The notes: generated from the sequence alone by a model not told the origin. A stretch of 64,000 bases of DNA from Pandoraea thiooxydans (GCF_001931675.1 NZ_CP014839.1:868001-932000); one strand, 5' to 3'. Numbered from the stretch's first letter, positions 38,412 to 49,352 are shown. Made by a program: numbers and translations.

Positions 38412-39568
38412 CCGAGGCTGGGCAGCGAGTGAAGCCGCGTCAATTGTTCGGCGCTGTCGGCCAGCAGGCCGGCGGCGTTGGCGATGGCCTCGTCGAGCGT
38501 GGTGGGGCCGAAAGTCAGCGAAAAGCAGCCGGTGAATACGCCGTTCAGGCTCGCCAGCGCCGAGCGGTCGACCGCGCCCGAGAGCAGTGTGGCCGGCACG
38601 CCGGCGCGCTGTGCGAACTGCGCGGCGACCATCGGGGTTTTGCCCGACAGGGTTTGCACGTCGCTGCGGCCTTCGCCGGTGATGAGCCAGTCGGCGCCGT
38701 GCAGGGCATCGGCCAGGCCAATGCTCTCGGCCACGACCTCCGCACCGGAGCGGAACGTCGCGCCCAGCAGTTGCAGCGCAAAACCCAAGCCGCCGGCGGC
38801 GCCGGCGCCAGGTCGGGCAGCGGCGCCCCGGGCCGACGCGCCGAAGGCCGGCTCGGCAAGTGCGGCAAACCGCGCGATGGCCTGGTCGAATGTTTCGACC
38901 TGCGCCGCACTGACGCCTTTTTGCGGACCAAACACCGCACTGGCGCCGCGCGGACCGCACAGCGGGTTGTTGACGTCCGACATCGCCACCAGTTCGCAAT
39001 CGCGCAGGCGGGCGTCGAGCCCGCTCAAGTCTATCGACGCCACCTTGCCGAGTTCGGCCGGCACTGGGGCGACCGGCTGGCCGGCCTGGTCGAACAGGCG
39101 CGCGCCCAGGCCCACCAGCAAGCCGGCGCCGCCATCGTTGGTGCTGCTGCCGCCCAGTCCGATCAGAATGCGGCGTGTGCCATGCTCGAGCGCCGCGCGC
39201 AACTGCTCGCCGAGCCCGACGGTGGAGCGCTGGGCGACCGGCTCGGCCATGCCTTCCGGGTCGGTGATGCTGACCACCAGCGCGCTCTCCAGTACGCCGG
39301 TGCCATCGGGCAACAACCCGAAGGACGATTTCAGCGGCGCGCCGCCGGCGCCTTGCACCGTCTGTGCGACGCGCTGGCCGCCGCCGGCCAGGAGGGCGTC
39401 GAGCGTGCCCTCGCCGCCATCGGCCATCGGACGCTGGCGTACCTCGGCGCCCGGGTGGACCCGGGCAATGCCGGCGGCGATGGCGGCCGCGACATCGGCG
39501 GCGCTGAGCGAGCCTTTGAACGAATCGGGAGCGATGACAATGACGGGCGCGCGCGAAGGTGTCGACAT
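38408..39568 (-). CDS. Glycerate 2-kinase (GarK/GlxK family)
   Basis: A 386-residue enzyme that phosphorylates D-glycerate to 2-phosphoglycerate. It opens with VIVIAPDSFKGSLSA and has PMADGGEGTLDAL, GLGGSSTNDGGAGLL, NNPLCGPRGASAVFGPQKG and TGEGRSDVQTLSGKTP, all class-I glycerate kinase signatures. The start at MSTPSRA is chosen; an ATG 81 nt upstream would add a non-family tail. It is monocistronic and not adjacent to a tartronate or glycolate locus. Confidence 0.93.
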   Translation of the reverse strand: MSTPSRAPVIVIAPDSFKGSLSAADVAAAIAAGIARVHPGAEVRQRPMADGGEGTLDALLAGGGQRVAQTVQGAGGAPLKSSFGLLPDGTGVLESALVVSITDPEGMAEPVAQRSTVGLGEQLRAALEHGTRRILIGLGGSSTNDGGAGLLVGLGARLFDQAGQPVAPVPAELGKVASIDLSGLDARLRDCELVAMSDVNNPLCGPRGASAVFGPQKGVSAAQVETFDQAIARFAALAEPAFGASARGAAARPGAGAAGGLGFALQLLGATFRSGAEVVAESIGLADALHGADWLITGEGRSDVQTLSGKTPMVAAQFAQRAGVPATLLSGAVDRSALASLNGVFTGCFSLTFGPTTLDEAIANAAGLLADSAEQLTRLHSLPSLG

Positions 39569-39858
39569 ATCGGATGCAAAAAGCTGGGCAATGGCTCTGG
39601 GAAACGGCGCTGATAAATGACGCTGATAAATGGTGCCGAGAAACGGCAAAGCCGCCGGCAGGTGCAGGCGGCCAGCCCCGCAATATACGCGATTTGCCGG
39701 CGGCTTTCATGATGCGTCGCACCATCCGGGGCGCGACGCCGTGAGATTGTCAGAACAGGAAATTCGCGGGTAAGATGATCGGCTGAGTGCCAGTTGTCTA
39801 CAGGGTCGCGCGAACTGGCACGCGTGCCACGGGGGCGATCGATAACACGGAGCGGGCG
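39569..39858. other. Repeat-bearing intergenic region between glycerate kinase and a lipoprotein
   Basis: Divergent region without a gene. It holds a tandem 13-bp repeat (CGCTGATAAATGA then CGCTGATAAATGG, 39608-39633), flanked by two copies of GAAACGGC (39601-39608, 39640-39647). A 13-bp perfect inverted repeat AAAGCCGCCGGCA/TGCCGGCGGCTTT spans 39648-39707 with a 34-nt centre. Confidence 0.6.
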
Positions 39859-40296
39859 ATGAGCAAGCGGCTATCGGGGAGCGTGGGTCTGATGTTGGCG
39901 GCGGGGGTGCTGGCCGGATGCGCGGCGCAGTTGCCGAGCGCCGATCCGGTCGCGCCGGCCAAGCACGACAAAATCGAAACGGTGGTGATGCCGGCGTACC
40001 GCGCCAGTTCGGCCGATGTGCGCGCCAACGCGCCGCAGCTCGACGAGCATGCGCGCCGTGTCGAGTGGCGCGTAGCCTCGTGCATTTCGTACGCCTGGCG
40101 CCGGCAGCCCGGCATTCAGGTCGACGTGGTGCAGATCGACCACGGCCGCTCGGTGCAGGCTTCGCACGCTGGCGAAGGCGAGGTGGCGGTGGCCGACGTG
40201 ACATGGCAGCCGCGGCATCGCGGCAGCACCGTGAAGTTCTATCAGGCGGATGGCGCGCCGCAGGCGCTGCTCGGTGCGCTCAAGCACTGCCTGTGA
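39859..40296 (+). CDS. Predicted lipoprotein of unknown function
   Basis: 145 residues. The signal region MSKRLSGSVGLMLAAGVLAGC has a good lipobox (LAGC, Cys21). The mature domain of ~125 residues is soluble with two more Cys (VASCISYAW and KHCL) that could form a disulfide. It belongs to no family I recognise. An in-frame ATG 72 nt upstream lacks a signal-like start. It lies 33 nt before glpK, so the two may be co-transcribed. Confidence 0.75.
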   Translation: MSKRLSGSVGLMLAAGVLAGCAAQLPSADPVAPAKHDKIETVVMPAYRASSADVRANAPQLDEHARRVEWRVASCISYAWRRQPGIQVDVVQIDHGRSVQASHAGEGEVAVADVTWQPRHRGSTVKFYQADGAPQALLGALKHCL

Positions 40297-40329
40297 CGCG
40301 CCGGCCGCCCTTGGCGGAGATCGGTAACG

Positions 40330-41826
<1,497 letters not shown>

Positions 41827-41865
41827 GCCGCAGCGGCGGCAAACACGCCGATTCGCGGGGGTGGC

Positions 41866-42630
41866 TCAGGCCGTCGCCGGATGCAGCAGCGCGCGGTACT
41901 GGCTTGGGGTGAGGCCCACGGTCGCCTTGAATTGGCGGGTGAACGCGCTGTGGTCGTTATAGCCGCACAAGGTGGCGATGTCTGTGATGCTGGTCTGGCC
42001 TGCCAGTAGCGACGAAGCGGCGTCCAGACGGGTCTTGAGCAGCACCTGGCGTGGCGTCAGGTGGAATATCTTGTGAAAGTACCGCTCGATCTGGGCGACC
42101 GACATATTGGCCAGCTTGGCCAGATGTGCCAGGTGCAGCGGCTGCGCGTAGTTGTCCTGTATATATTTGGCGACCGCGGCGAGCCGATGGTATGCCGGAT
42201 GGCTGCCTTCCGGCGCCTGCAGGTCACGTGAAATACCGGCCACGCCCAGTATCCTGCCGTGCGGATCGTGCAACGGCAGCTTGCTGGTCAGGCACCAGCC
42301 GGGCTGACGCCCGGGGTACAGGTGCAGCTCCAACTGGTCGATCAGCCGGCTGCCGTGCGCAATCACCGCTTTGTCCTGCGCGGTATAGATGCAGCCGAAG
42401 CGTGCCGGGAATACCTGCTCGGCGGTCTTGCCCAGCAACGCCGCCTTGTCCTTGAAGCCGCACCGCGCGGCCAGCGTGCGATTGGCCAGCACATAGCGGG
42501 CTTCGGTGTCCTTGACGAAAAACACCACGTCCGGCATTGCATCGAACACCGGTTCGAGCAGCGCGAAGTGCGCGACCATCTGCGGCAGCGTGGTGCTCTC
42601 GATGGCCGCCAGCGGTGCGAAATCAGACAC
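41866..42630 (-). CDS. AraC-family regulator with PAS domain (hydroxyproline operon)
   Basis: 254 residues. The N-terminal half (about 20-140) is a PAS domain (MPDVVFFVKDTEARYVLANRTLAARCG, ILGVAGISRDL). The C-terminal half is an AraC double HTH (LAHLAKLANMSVAQIERYFHKIFHLTP and SITDIATLCGYNDHSAFTRQFKATVGLTPSQYR in outline). It is the last gene of the hydroxyproline operon, 11 nt after the dehydrogenase gene, and probably activates that operon and the divergent deaminase gene. The AraC-type activator LhpR of Pseudomonas is a precedent. The PAS ligand is unknown. Confidence 0.9.
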   Translation of the reverse strand: MSDFAPLAAIESTTLPQMVAHFALLEPVFDAMPDVVFFVKDTEARYVLANRTLAARCGFKDKAALLGKTAEQVFPARFGCIYTAQDKAVIAHGSRLIDQLELHLYPGRQPGWCLTSKLPLHDPHGRILGVAGISRDLQAPEGSHPAYHRLAAVAKYIQDNYAQPLHLAHLAKLANMSVAQIERYFHKIFHLTPRQVLLKTRLDAASSLLAGQTSITDIATLCGYNDHSAFTRQFKATVGLTPSQYRALLHPATA

Positions 42631-42641
42631 GGCGCGTTACC

Positions 42642-44252
42642 TCAGAGAGCCGGCGCGATCGGCTCGCGGGTCGGCTCGCCGTCGACCAGCCGCAGCAGGC
42701 CGAGCGGATTGGCGTCCTGCAGCGCCGGCGGCAGCAGCGCATCGGGCGTGTTCTGGTAGCACACCGGCCGCAGAAATCTCGCGATTGCCAGCGTGCCGAC
42801 CGACGTGCCGCGCGCGTCGGTAGTGGCCGGGTAGGGCCCGCCATGAACCATCGCGTCGCATACTTCGACGCCGGTCGGAAAGCCGTTGAGCAGTACGCGT
42901 CCGACCTTTTCCTCGAGGGCTGCGAGTACCGCACGGTAGTGCGGCAATTCTGCCGCCTCGCCGATCAGCGTGGCGGTGAGCTGGCCGTGCAGATGAGCGA
43001 TGCCGGCGAGCAGTTCGGCCTCGTCGTCGAGTTCGACGACCACCGTCGAGGGCCCGAACACTTCCTCCTGAATGGTGGCCGCGCCGCTGAGCAGCAACGC
43101 CTTGTCGGCGACAAACAGGTGCGGTGCGGCGCGGTGCTCGTCCTGCCCGTCGTGCCCGCCGGCCAGGGTTGCAACGCCGGCGGTCTCGCGCAGCCGCTGC
43201 GTGCCGGCCCGATAGTTGGCGAGGATGCCGGCATGCAGCATCGGCTGCGAGGCCTGGCTTTGCAGTGCGGCGCGCAACGCCTCGATGAACGCGCCGCTGT
43301 GCGGCGTGCGCAGCAGCAGAACCAGGCCGGGATTGGTGCAGAACTGGCCGCAGCCCAGCGCCACCGATGCGGCGAGATCCCTGGCGAGGTCGGCCGCGCG
43401 GGCTTGCTGCGCCTGCGGCAGGACGATGACCGGATTGATGCTCGACATCTCGGCGAAGACCGGAATCGGTTCGGGGCGGGCCGCCGCCAGGTCGAACAGG
43501 GCGCGGCCGCCCTGCAGCGAACCGGTGAAACCGACCGCGCGGATCGGCGCGGCCTGCACCAGCCAGGCGCTCACCGCATTGCCGCCGTAGACCATGTTGA
43601 ACACGCCTGCCGGCATGCCGCACCGAGCGGCGGCCCGGCCGATCGCGTCGGCCACACGCTCGGAGGTGACCAGGTGGCCCGGATGCGCCTTGACTACCAC
43701 CGGGCAGCCAGCCGCCAGGGCAGCCGCGGTATCGCCGCCGGCGACTGAAAACGCGAGCGGGAAATTGCTGGCGCCGAATACCGCCACCGGGCCGAGTCCG
43801 ATCTGGTATTGGCGCAGATCGGGGCGCGGCAGCGGCTGGCGGCCCGGCAGCGCCCGATCGATGCGTGCGCCGTACCAGTCGCCACGTCGCAGCATCTTCG
43901 CGAACAGCCGCATCTGGCCCGAGGTGCGGCCCCGTTCGCCCGTCAGGCGGGCGGCAGGCAGTGCCGTTTCGCGCTGCACTTCGCTGATGAAGTCGTCTCC
44001 CAGCGCATCGATCTCGGCGGCGATGGCATCGAGAAAATCCGCGCGGGCGGCGGCGCTCAGTCGGCGATAGACTGGATAAGCGCCGGCCGCGCTGGTTGCT
44101 GCGGCCAGCACCTCGGCTTGCGTAGCCTCGAAGAATTTCACCGGATAGGGTGCGCCGTCCAGTGCCGCGCGGCTCTCCAGCGCGGGCTGCCCAAGGGCGC
44201 TGCGGGTGCCGCCGATATATTGGCGACCCTGAATCTCGCTCGTCTTGCTCAT
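42642..44252 (-). CDS. 2,5-Dioxovalerate (alpha-ketoglutarate semialdehyde) dehydrogenase
   Basis: A 536-residue aldehyde dehydrogenase that oxidises alpha-ketoglutarate semialdehyde to alpha-ketoglutarate, the last step of hydroxyproline breakdown. The cofactor region GPVAVFGASNFPLAFSVAGG, general-base Glu in FAEMSSINPV and catalytic Cys in CGQFCTNPG are typical of the KGSADH branch (longer than usual ALDHs, NADP-preferring). The start at MSKTSEIQ has GGAGATAGCAAG before it. It is the fifth gene of the operon, corresponding to LhpG. Confidence 0.93.
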   Translation of the reverse strand: MSKTSEIQGRQYIGGTRSALGQPALESRAALDGAPYPVKFFEATQAEVLAAATSAAGAYPVYRRLSAAARADFLDAIAAEIDALGDDFISEVQRETALPAARLTGERGRTSGQMRLFAKMLRRGDWYGARIDRALPGRQPLPRPDLRQYQIGLGPVAVFGASNFPLAFSVAGGDTAAALAAGCPVVVKAHPGHLVTSERVADAIGRAAARCGMPAGVFNMVYGGNAVSAWLVQAAPIRAVGFTGSLQGGRALFDLAAARPEPIPVFAEMSSINPVIVLPQAQQARAADLARDLAASVALGCGQFCTNPGLVLLLRTPHSGAFIEALRAALQSQASQPMLHAGILANYRAGTQRLRETAGVATLAGGHDGQDEHRAAPHLFVADKALLLSGAATIQEEVFGPSTVVVELDDEAELLAGIAHLHGQLTATLIGEAAELPHYRAVLAALEEKVGRVLLNGFPTGVEVCDAMVHGGPYPATTDARGTSVGTLAIARFLRPVCYQNTPDALLPPALQDANPLGLLRLVDGEPTREPIAPAL

Positions 44253-44265
44253 CTTGCTATCTCCA

Positions 44266-45558
44266 TCACGAATTTGATTCACCTTGCATCAAGGTATCGA
44301 TACGCGCCGGCGCAAAGGGCGGGCGCGGTGCTTGAGTTCCTGGGGTTTGCCAGCCGAGACAAAAGCCGGCGGCGCTGCCGCACACTTTACCTTGACACGG
44401 CCCCATGCCGCAGCGCGTGTGCAATTTGGCACTGCGCCACGAATCGTGCGCGGCGGCCTGGCCGAAGGTAACGTCTTCGCAGCGGCACAGCAATGTGTCG
44501 GCACGCGCGAGCGAGCGCAGCACGGGGTCGAGTGCGAAGGCGGCGTGCAAGCGTGCGGCGAATTGCCGATAGCGCTCGCGCGCCGGGAAGCTGCGCCGTG
44601 CCTCGTCGCGCTGGCCGAGCGCGGCGTATGCGGCGATGCGTCCCTCCACGGCCGCCAATTCCATGCCACCCACGCCGGTACATTCGCCGGCGGCGAATAC
44701 ATCGGCTACAGAGCTCGCCTGCCAAGCGTCGACCGCGATCACCGGCGCGTTCGCATTGGCCGCGTCGAGGTCGAGCCGGCATCCCAATGCCGCTGCGACC
44801 TCGGTGTTCGACAGCAGGCCGTAGGCGCAACCCAGCCGGTCGCAAGGCACAAGTGTCTCGCGACCCTGGCGCCGGATCGTGACGTGGTCGAGGCGTGCGT
44901 CGCCATGCGCGGCCGTGACGTAGGCGCCGCGCCAATAAGGGGTTTGCCACAGGCCCAGCCGCAGGCGCAGCGCCTGCGTGAGCTTGGCCGGCGTATGCAC
45001 CAGCGCTCTGGCAAAGCGCGCTACGGCCGGCGCCGGCGCCTGTTCGACGATGGCCACGATGCGTGCGCCTGCCGCGCGTGCGCTGGCCGCCGCAGCCCAC
45101 AGCAGCGGGCCCGAGCCCGCCATCACGACGCGCTGGCCGCGCACTGGCGTGCCGCCCTTGATCAGCGCCTGCAGGCCGCCGGCGCCGGTCACGCCCGGCA
45201 AGGTCCAGCCGGGAAACGGCAAAAAGCGCTCGCGCGCGCCGGTGGCGAGAATCAGCTTGCCGTAGCCGAGCATCAGGCTTTGCTGCGCATCTTCGGCCAG
45301 CAGGCGACCCGGGCCCAGCGACTGCACCACGCGCGTGCCGCTCAGGCGCATGACGTTCGGATGTCCCGCCAACTGCTCGAGCAGGGCGCGCGCCGGGACC
45401 GCAGGTGGATGAGCCGGACCCTGGCGCCAGATTTGGCCGCCCGGCAGCGGGTTGTCGTCGACGATACCCACCCGCGCGCCGCAGCCGGCGGCAACTGCCG
45501 CGGCCGACAGGCCGGCCGGACCCGCGCCGATAATCAGGATGTCGAAATATAAGATCAT
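44266..45558 (-). CDS. D-hydroxyproline dehydrogenase, FAD/NAD(P)-binding subunit with [2Fe-2S] site
   Basis: A 430-residue flavoprotein. Two Rossmann motifs (IIGAGPAGLSAAAVAAG and MAGSGPLLWAAAASARAAGA) and VFAAGECTGVGG mark an HcnB/OoxA-type subunit. The C-terminal ~70 residues form a BFD-like cluster domain with Cys in LLCRCED and TRCGMGPCQGKVCG. With the next two genes upstream it forms a membrane-linked heterotrimer that oxidises cis-4-hydroxy-D-proline. Its ATG overlaps the ferredoxin-like gene's stop (ATGA). It starts at MILYFDILIIGAG; the upstream ATG lies inside the neighbour. Confidence 0.88.
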   Translation of the reverse strand: MILYFDILIIGAGPAGLSAAAVAAGCGARVGIVDDNPLPGGQIWRQGPAHPPAVPARALLEQLAGHPNVMRLSGTRVVQSLGPGRLLAEDAQQSLMLGYGKLILATGARERFLPFPGWTLPGVTGAGGLQALIKGGTPVRGQRVVMAGSGPLLWAAAASARAAGARIVAIVEQAPAPAVARFARALVHTPAKLTQALRLRLGLWQTPYWRGAYVTAAHGDARLDHVTIRRQGRETLVPCDRLGCAYGLLSNTEVAAALGCRLDLDAANANAPVIAVDAWQASSVADVFAAGECTGVGGMELAAVEGRIAAYAALGQRDEARRSFPARERYRQFAARLHAAFALDPVLRSLARADTLLCRCEDVTFGQAAAHDSWRSAKLHTRCGMGPCQGKVCGSAAGFCLGWQTPGTQAPRPPFAPARIDTLMQGESNS

Positions 45559-45815
45559 GAACGTGCGGTGATGACGACCATGCCGGGGGTACATAGGGTT
45601 TGACACGCCAGGCGGTGCGGGCGGCCATCGATCGTCACACGGCATTCCTGGCAGATGCCCATGCCGCACAGCGGCCCGCGCACTGCGCCGCCGACCGAGC
45701 GGCGCGTGAGCACGCCGGCATTGTCGCTGGCGCGCGCGATGGCGGCGGCGACGGTGCTGCCGGCCGGCACGCTGAGCGTGCGTGCGTCGATCTCGAGCGT
45801 AATGGTCTCAGCCAT
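45555..45815 (-). CDS. D-hydroxyproline dehydrogenase, small [2Fe-2S] subunit
   Basis: An 86-residue ferredoxin-like protein (HcnA/OoxX type). The plant-type cluster motif C-x4-C-x2-C-x11-C is seen in CGMGICQECRVTIDGRPHRL and the following AC. It passes electrons between the two flavin subunits encoded on either side. The start at [10 protein letters not shown] overlaps the upstream flavoprotein gene by 8 nt, and its stop overlaps the downstream start by 4 nt. Confidence 0.9.
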   Translation of the reverse strand: MAETITLEIDARTLSVPAGSTVAAAIARASDNAGVLTRRSVGGAVRGPLCGMGICQECRVTIDGRPHRLACQTLCTPGMVVITARS

Positions 45816-46950
45816 GAGCGACTCCCGGGCGAGCGAAGCGCGCCGGCAGGTAAGGCGCGGCGTCCAGCGGCGCCTGCGTGCGCAGCATCTGGGCGGCAAT
45901 CAATCGGGCGGTGCCCAGCGCCGTGGTGACACCCAGTCCTTCGTGGCCGAGCGCGAGCCAGGTCGCGGGATGTGGCGTATCGAGCGCGGCCGGGCCGATC
46001 AGCGGCAGGCCGTCGCTGGAGGCTGGGCGAAACCCTGTCCAGGCGCGAATCGCCTGCAGCGCCGGGAGATTCGGCAGGTATTCGGCGGCGCGCCGCAGCA
46101 TGCGCGCCAGGACCGCTTGATCGATCGCCGCATCGAGGCTATCGAACTGGCGCGACGAGCCGATCAGCAACTGGCCGGTCGGGCGCGGCTGTACGTTAAA
46201 GGCGACCGAAGTGCCGCTCTGATGATGGGCGCTCTTGATGTAGCCGAGTTCGAGGATTTGGTGGTGCACCATGCCGGGGTAGCGGTCGGTGATCAGCAGA
46301 TGTCCCTTTTTCGCCTGCAGCGGCAGGCCCGGAAGCAGCTCGGGCGCCTGGATGCCATTGGCCAGCAGCACGGCGCCGGCGGCAATGCTGCTGCCGTCGG
46401 CCAGCCGAACGCCGTCGCGCTCGAGCGCGACGACCTCGCTGGCGAGCCGCGTGTCGATACGGCCTGCGACCGGTTGCGCGAGCAGCCAGGCGGCCACCGT
46501 CGGCGCATAGACCACGGCGTCGTCGGGCACCACCATGCCGCCGGCCAGGCCGTCGCGCAATTCCGGTTCGGCCTCGCGCACCTGGTCGGCGTCGAGCATG
46601 TGGCAGGCAATGCCCTGGGCCTCGAGCGCCTGCTGGCGGGTTTGCGCCAGCGCGAGCTCCTCGTCGTCGGCGGCGACCCATAGCGTGCCGCATTTGACGA
46701 ACGCATGACGGGCCTCCAGGCGCGGCGCGAGCGCCAGCCAGAGCGCGCGCGAATAGGCGCTGAGCGCGAACTCCGCGGGCGAGTCGTCCATCACGACCAA
46801 ATGACCCATGCCGGCCGCGGTGGTGCCGGTGCCGACGCCGGCACGGTCGATCACCATCACGTGCAGCCCGCGCGCGGCCAGCTCGTGGGCGCACGCGGCG
46901 CCGACGATGCCGGCGCCGACGATCGCGACATCGGGTACAGGCGTGTTCAT
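45808..46950 (-). CDS. D-hydroxyproline dehydrogenase, catalytic FAD oxidoreductase subunit
   Basis: A 380-residue DAO-family flavoprotein (HcnC/OoxB type). The N-terminal [21 protein letters not shown] binds FAD. The C-terminal [17 protein letters not shown] and [19 protein letters not shown] are the DAO signatures. It oxidises cis-4-hydroxy-D-proline to 1-pyrroline-4-hydroxy-2-carboxylate. Its ATG overlaps the epimerase stop by 4 nt. A longer in-frame extension inside the epimerase gene is rejected. Confidence 0.9.
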   Translation of the reverse strand: MNTPVPDVAIVGAGIVGAACAHELAARGLHVMVIDRAGVGTGTTAAGMGHLVVMDDSPAEFALSAYSRALWLALAPRLEARHAFVKCGTLWVAADDEELALAQTRQQALEAQGIACHMLDADQVREAEPELRDGLAGGMVVPDDAVVYAPTVAAWLLAQPVAGRIDTRLASEVVALERDGVRLADGSSIAAGAVLLANGIQAPELLPGLPLQAKKGHLLITDRYPGMVHHQILELGYIKSAHHQSGTSVAFNVQPRPTGQLLIGSSRQFDSLDAAIDQAVLARMLRRAAEYLPNLPALQAIRAWTGFRPASSDGLPLIGPAALDTPHPATWLALGHEGLGVTTALGTARLIAAQMLRTQAPLDAAPYLPARFARPGVAHG

Positions 46951-47900
46951 ACCGCCTGAATGCCCCAGGCGAACGGGTCGTCGTCGGCGAATATCAGGGT
47001 TGCCTGCGCGCTGATGTGCGCGTTGCCGCGAATGCTCGGCAGCACCTGCCCGGCAGGCAGCGCCGGATCGAGCGCGTAGCTGGCCTCGAACATGCTGCCG
47101 ATGATGCTTTCCTGGCGCCAGGTCGCGCCCGGCGCAAGCTTGCCGTCGGCGGCCAGGCAGGCGACCTTGGCGCTGGTGCCGGTACCGCACGGCGAACGAT
47201 CGTAGGCCTTGCCGGGGCACAGCACGAAGTTGCGGCTGTCGATGCCGGCTTTGGGCGATTTGACAAACAGTTCGATATGGTCGATCAGCGCACCCTCGGC
47301 GCCCGTGATGCCGTTGGCTTCGAGGGCTTGGCGTACCGCCCAGGTGTAGTCGGTCAGTGCGTCGACGTGCTGGAATTCGAGCACTTGGTCGTGGTCGGCG
47401 ATGAGGAAGAACCAGTTGCCGCCCCAGGCGACGTCGCCATGCACGCGGCCGTGGCCGGGCACATCCAGCGGCACGGCATGGCGATAGCGCCACGCCGGCA
47501 CGTTATGCACGGTGACGCTGCCGTCGGCATGCAATTCGGCCTCGACCACCCCCACCGGAGTCTCGATGCGGTGCGCACCCGGTGCGATGCGGCCAAGGTA
47601 GGCGAGCGATGCGATCAGGCCGATGGTGCCGTGGCCGCACATGCCGAGAAAGCCGACGTTGTTGAAAAAAATCACGCCGGCCGAGCAGCTTGGGTCGTGC
47701 GGCTCGCACAGCAGCGCGCCGACCATGACGTCGGAGCCGCGCGGCTCGTTGACGATGCCGGCGCGAATCCGGTCGAAGTCGCGCTGGAAGATCGCCAGCC
47801 GCTCTCGCAGCGGGCCGTTGCCCAGGTCGGGGCCGCCGGCGGTGACCAGGCGGGTCGGTTCGCCGCCGGTATGGGAGTCGATAACGGTTAAGGTTTTCAT
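46947..47900 (-). CDS. lhpA: 4-Hydroxyproline 2-epimerase
   Basis: A 317-residue proline-racemase-family enzyme that converts trans-4-hydroxy-L-proline to cis-4-hydroxy-D-proline. Both catalytic cysteines are present, in [10 protein letters not shown] and [11 protein letters not shown] Cys at the second position (not Thr) fits an epimerase, not a dehydratase. It is the first gene of a six-gene operon with 4-8 nt overlaps through the three dehydrogenase subunits. It is divergent from the deaminase gene. Confidence 0.94.
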   Translation of the reverse strand: MKTLTVIDSHTGGEPTRLVTAGGPDLGNGPLRERLAIFQRDFDRIRAGIVNEPRGSDVMVGALLCEPHDPSCSAGVIFFNNVGFLGMCGHGTIGLIASLAYLGRIAPGAHRIETPVGVVEAELHADGSVTVHNVPAWRYRHAVPLDVPGHGRVHGDVAWGGNWFFLIADHDQVLEFQHVDALTDYTWAVRQALEANGITGAEGALIDHIELFVKSPKAGIDSRNFVLCPGKAYDRSPCGTGTSAKVACLAADGKLAPGATWRQESIIGSMFEASYALDPALPAGQVLPSIRGNAHISAQATLIFADDDPFAWGIQAV

Positions 47901-48288
47901 AACGCCTATCGTAGGTCAGCCAGCCTTGCGCGTCTTGCTGAATCTCGCTCGCGGGAGTGACGATTTCCGCATAGTGGCGACGTCCCGCGCGGCGCCTCGG
48001 CGTTTATCCGGGCGCGGCCCGGTTGCGCCGGTGCAACTTCGTCACGCGACAGAAACGGCGCCGCTTGTGGCGGCGTTGGCCCGCAGCGTAGCTTATCGTG
48101 CCGATTCCGGCATGCGGCGCGCCGGTCCTGCCGGATTGCGAAAGTCTTTGAGCAAAACAGCATCAGCGACGCATCGAGCGCATCGATTGTGCAGAGATGC
48201 TCATCGAATGCGCGCCACCGATGCAAGACAGAGGCGCTCGCGTTTCCTATAATTTTTCCACCATCACGTCACATTCTGGAGAGCAACG
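47901..48288. other. Divergent control region of the hydroxyproline genes
   Basis: 388 bp without a supported gene. The deaminase promoter lies at its right end (48225-48253). I could not define the promoter for the six-gene operon or a clear AraC-type binding repeat. Confidence 0.5.
48225..48253 (+). promoter_or_regulatory. Sigma-70 promoter of the deaminase gene
   Basis: AAGACA (4 of 6 to TTGACA), a 17-bp spacer and a perfect TATAAT at 48248-48253. Start expected near 48260, giving a ~29-nt leader with CTGGAGAG before the ATG. Confidence 0.65.
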
Positions 48289-49206
48289 ATGACGCATTTG
48301 TGGGAAGGTGTATTGCCCGCGGTCACGACAAAATTCAATGCTGATTACAGCATAGACCGTGCTGGCACGAAAAAGAATATCGAAGCGCAGATCGACGCCG
48401 GCGTCGACGGCATCATCGTATGCGGCTCCCTGGGCGAGGCCTCGACGCTCTCGCTCGATGAAAAATTGACGGTGCTCGACGTGGCGGTCGACGCCGCGGC
48501 CGGTCGCGTGCCGGTCCTGCTGACGGTGGCCGAGAACAGCACGCTCGACGGGTGCCGCCAGGTCGCTGAAGGCGCCAAGCACGGCGCGGCCGGCTATATG
48601 GTGCTGCCGGGGCTGCGCTATCTGTCGGACCGCCGCGAGACGCTCAACCATTTCCGTACCGTGGCCGAAGCCAGCCCGCTGCCGATCATGGTCTATAACA
48701 ATCCGCTGGCCTATGGCGTGGACGTGACACCGGACATGTTCGCCGAACTGGCAAGCGAGCCGAAATTCGTCGCGATCAAGGAATCGTGCGGCGACGTGCG
48801 GCGCATCACCGACCTGATCAATGTGGTGGGCGATCGCTACAGCCTGCTGTGCGGTGTCGATAACCTGGCGATGGAAGCGATTCTGATGGGCGGTCACGGC
48901 TGGGTTGCCGGCCTGGTTTGCGCCTTCCCGCGCGAGACCGTGGTGATCTATCGCTTGCTCAAGGCCGGTCGGCTGGAAGAGGCGCGCGCGATCTATCGCT
49001 GGTTCGCGCCGCTGCTCAAGCTCGATGTCTCGGCCAAGCTGGTGCAGAACATCAAGCTGGCCGAAGCCATGGTGGGCCTGGGCACCGAACACGTGCGCCT
49101 GCCGCGCCTGCCGCTGGTCGGCGAGGAGCGCGCCAGCGTCGAAGCCTTGATCCGTCATGCGCTGGAGACGCGGCCGACGCTGCCGGACGTGCCGGCGCCG
49201 CGGTGA
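48289..49206 (+). CDS. lhpC: 1-Pyrroline-4-hydroxy-2-carboxylate deaminase (DapA family)
   Basis: A 305-residue class I aldolase-fold enzyme that deaminates and dehydrates the product of D-hydroxyproline dehydrogenase to alpha-ketoglutarate semialdehyde. It has the DHDPS-family pattern GSLGEASTLSLDEK, YNNPLAYGVDV (Tyr) and the Schiff-base Lys in KFVAIKES. DapA itself is unlikely because of the divergent hydroxyproline operon. It is transcribed alone and ends at a strong terminator. Confidence 0.9.
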   Translation: MTHLWEGVLPAVTTKFNADYSIDRAGTKKNIEAQIDAGVDGIIVCGSLGEASTLSLDEKLTVLDVAVDAAAGRVPVLLTVAENSTLDGCRQVAEGAKHGAAGYMVLPGLRYLSDRRETLNHFRTVAEASPLPIMVYNNPLAYGVDVTPDMFAELASEPKFVAIKESCGDVRRITDLINVVGDRYSLLCGVDNLAMEAILMGGHGWVAGLVCAFPRETVVIYRLLKAGRLEEARAIYRWFAPLLKLDVSAKLVQNIKLAEAMVGLGTEHVRLPRLPLVGEERASVEALIRHALETRPTLPDVPAPR

Positions 49207-49240
49207 GATTGGCGCAGCGCGATTGATTGTCCGCCGGAGG

Positions 49241-49268
49241 AAAGCGCCCCGCTCGGGGCGCTTTTTTT
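49241..49268 (+). terminator. Strong terminator of the deaminase gene
   Basis: AAAGCGCCCCG and CGGGGCGCTTT form an 11-bp stem with a 2-nt loop, running into T7. It lies 35 nt after the stop. Confidence 0.92.
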
Positions 49269-49330
49269 GCCCAATGACTCGCGCGGATGGCGATTTCCCG
49301 CGCGCGTTGCGTTACGGAAGACCAAATGAA

Positions 49331-49352
49331 AACACCCGCGATAGCGGGTGTT
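49331..49352 (-). terminator. Terminator candidate of the small membrane protein
   Basis: AACACCCGC-GATA-GCGGGTGTT is a perfect 9-bp stem. Read on the minus strand it is followed by TTTTC, so it can end the transcript of the 60-residue gene at 49463-49645. Confidence 0.6.

Noticed and set aside
48289-49206. Annotating the DapA-family gene as dihydrodipicolinate synthase
   Set aside because: It is divergent from the hydroxyproline operon and fills that pathway's deaminase step; lysine genes are not nearby.
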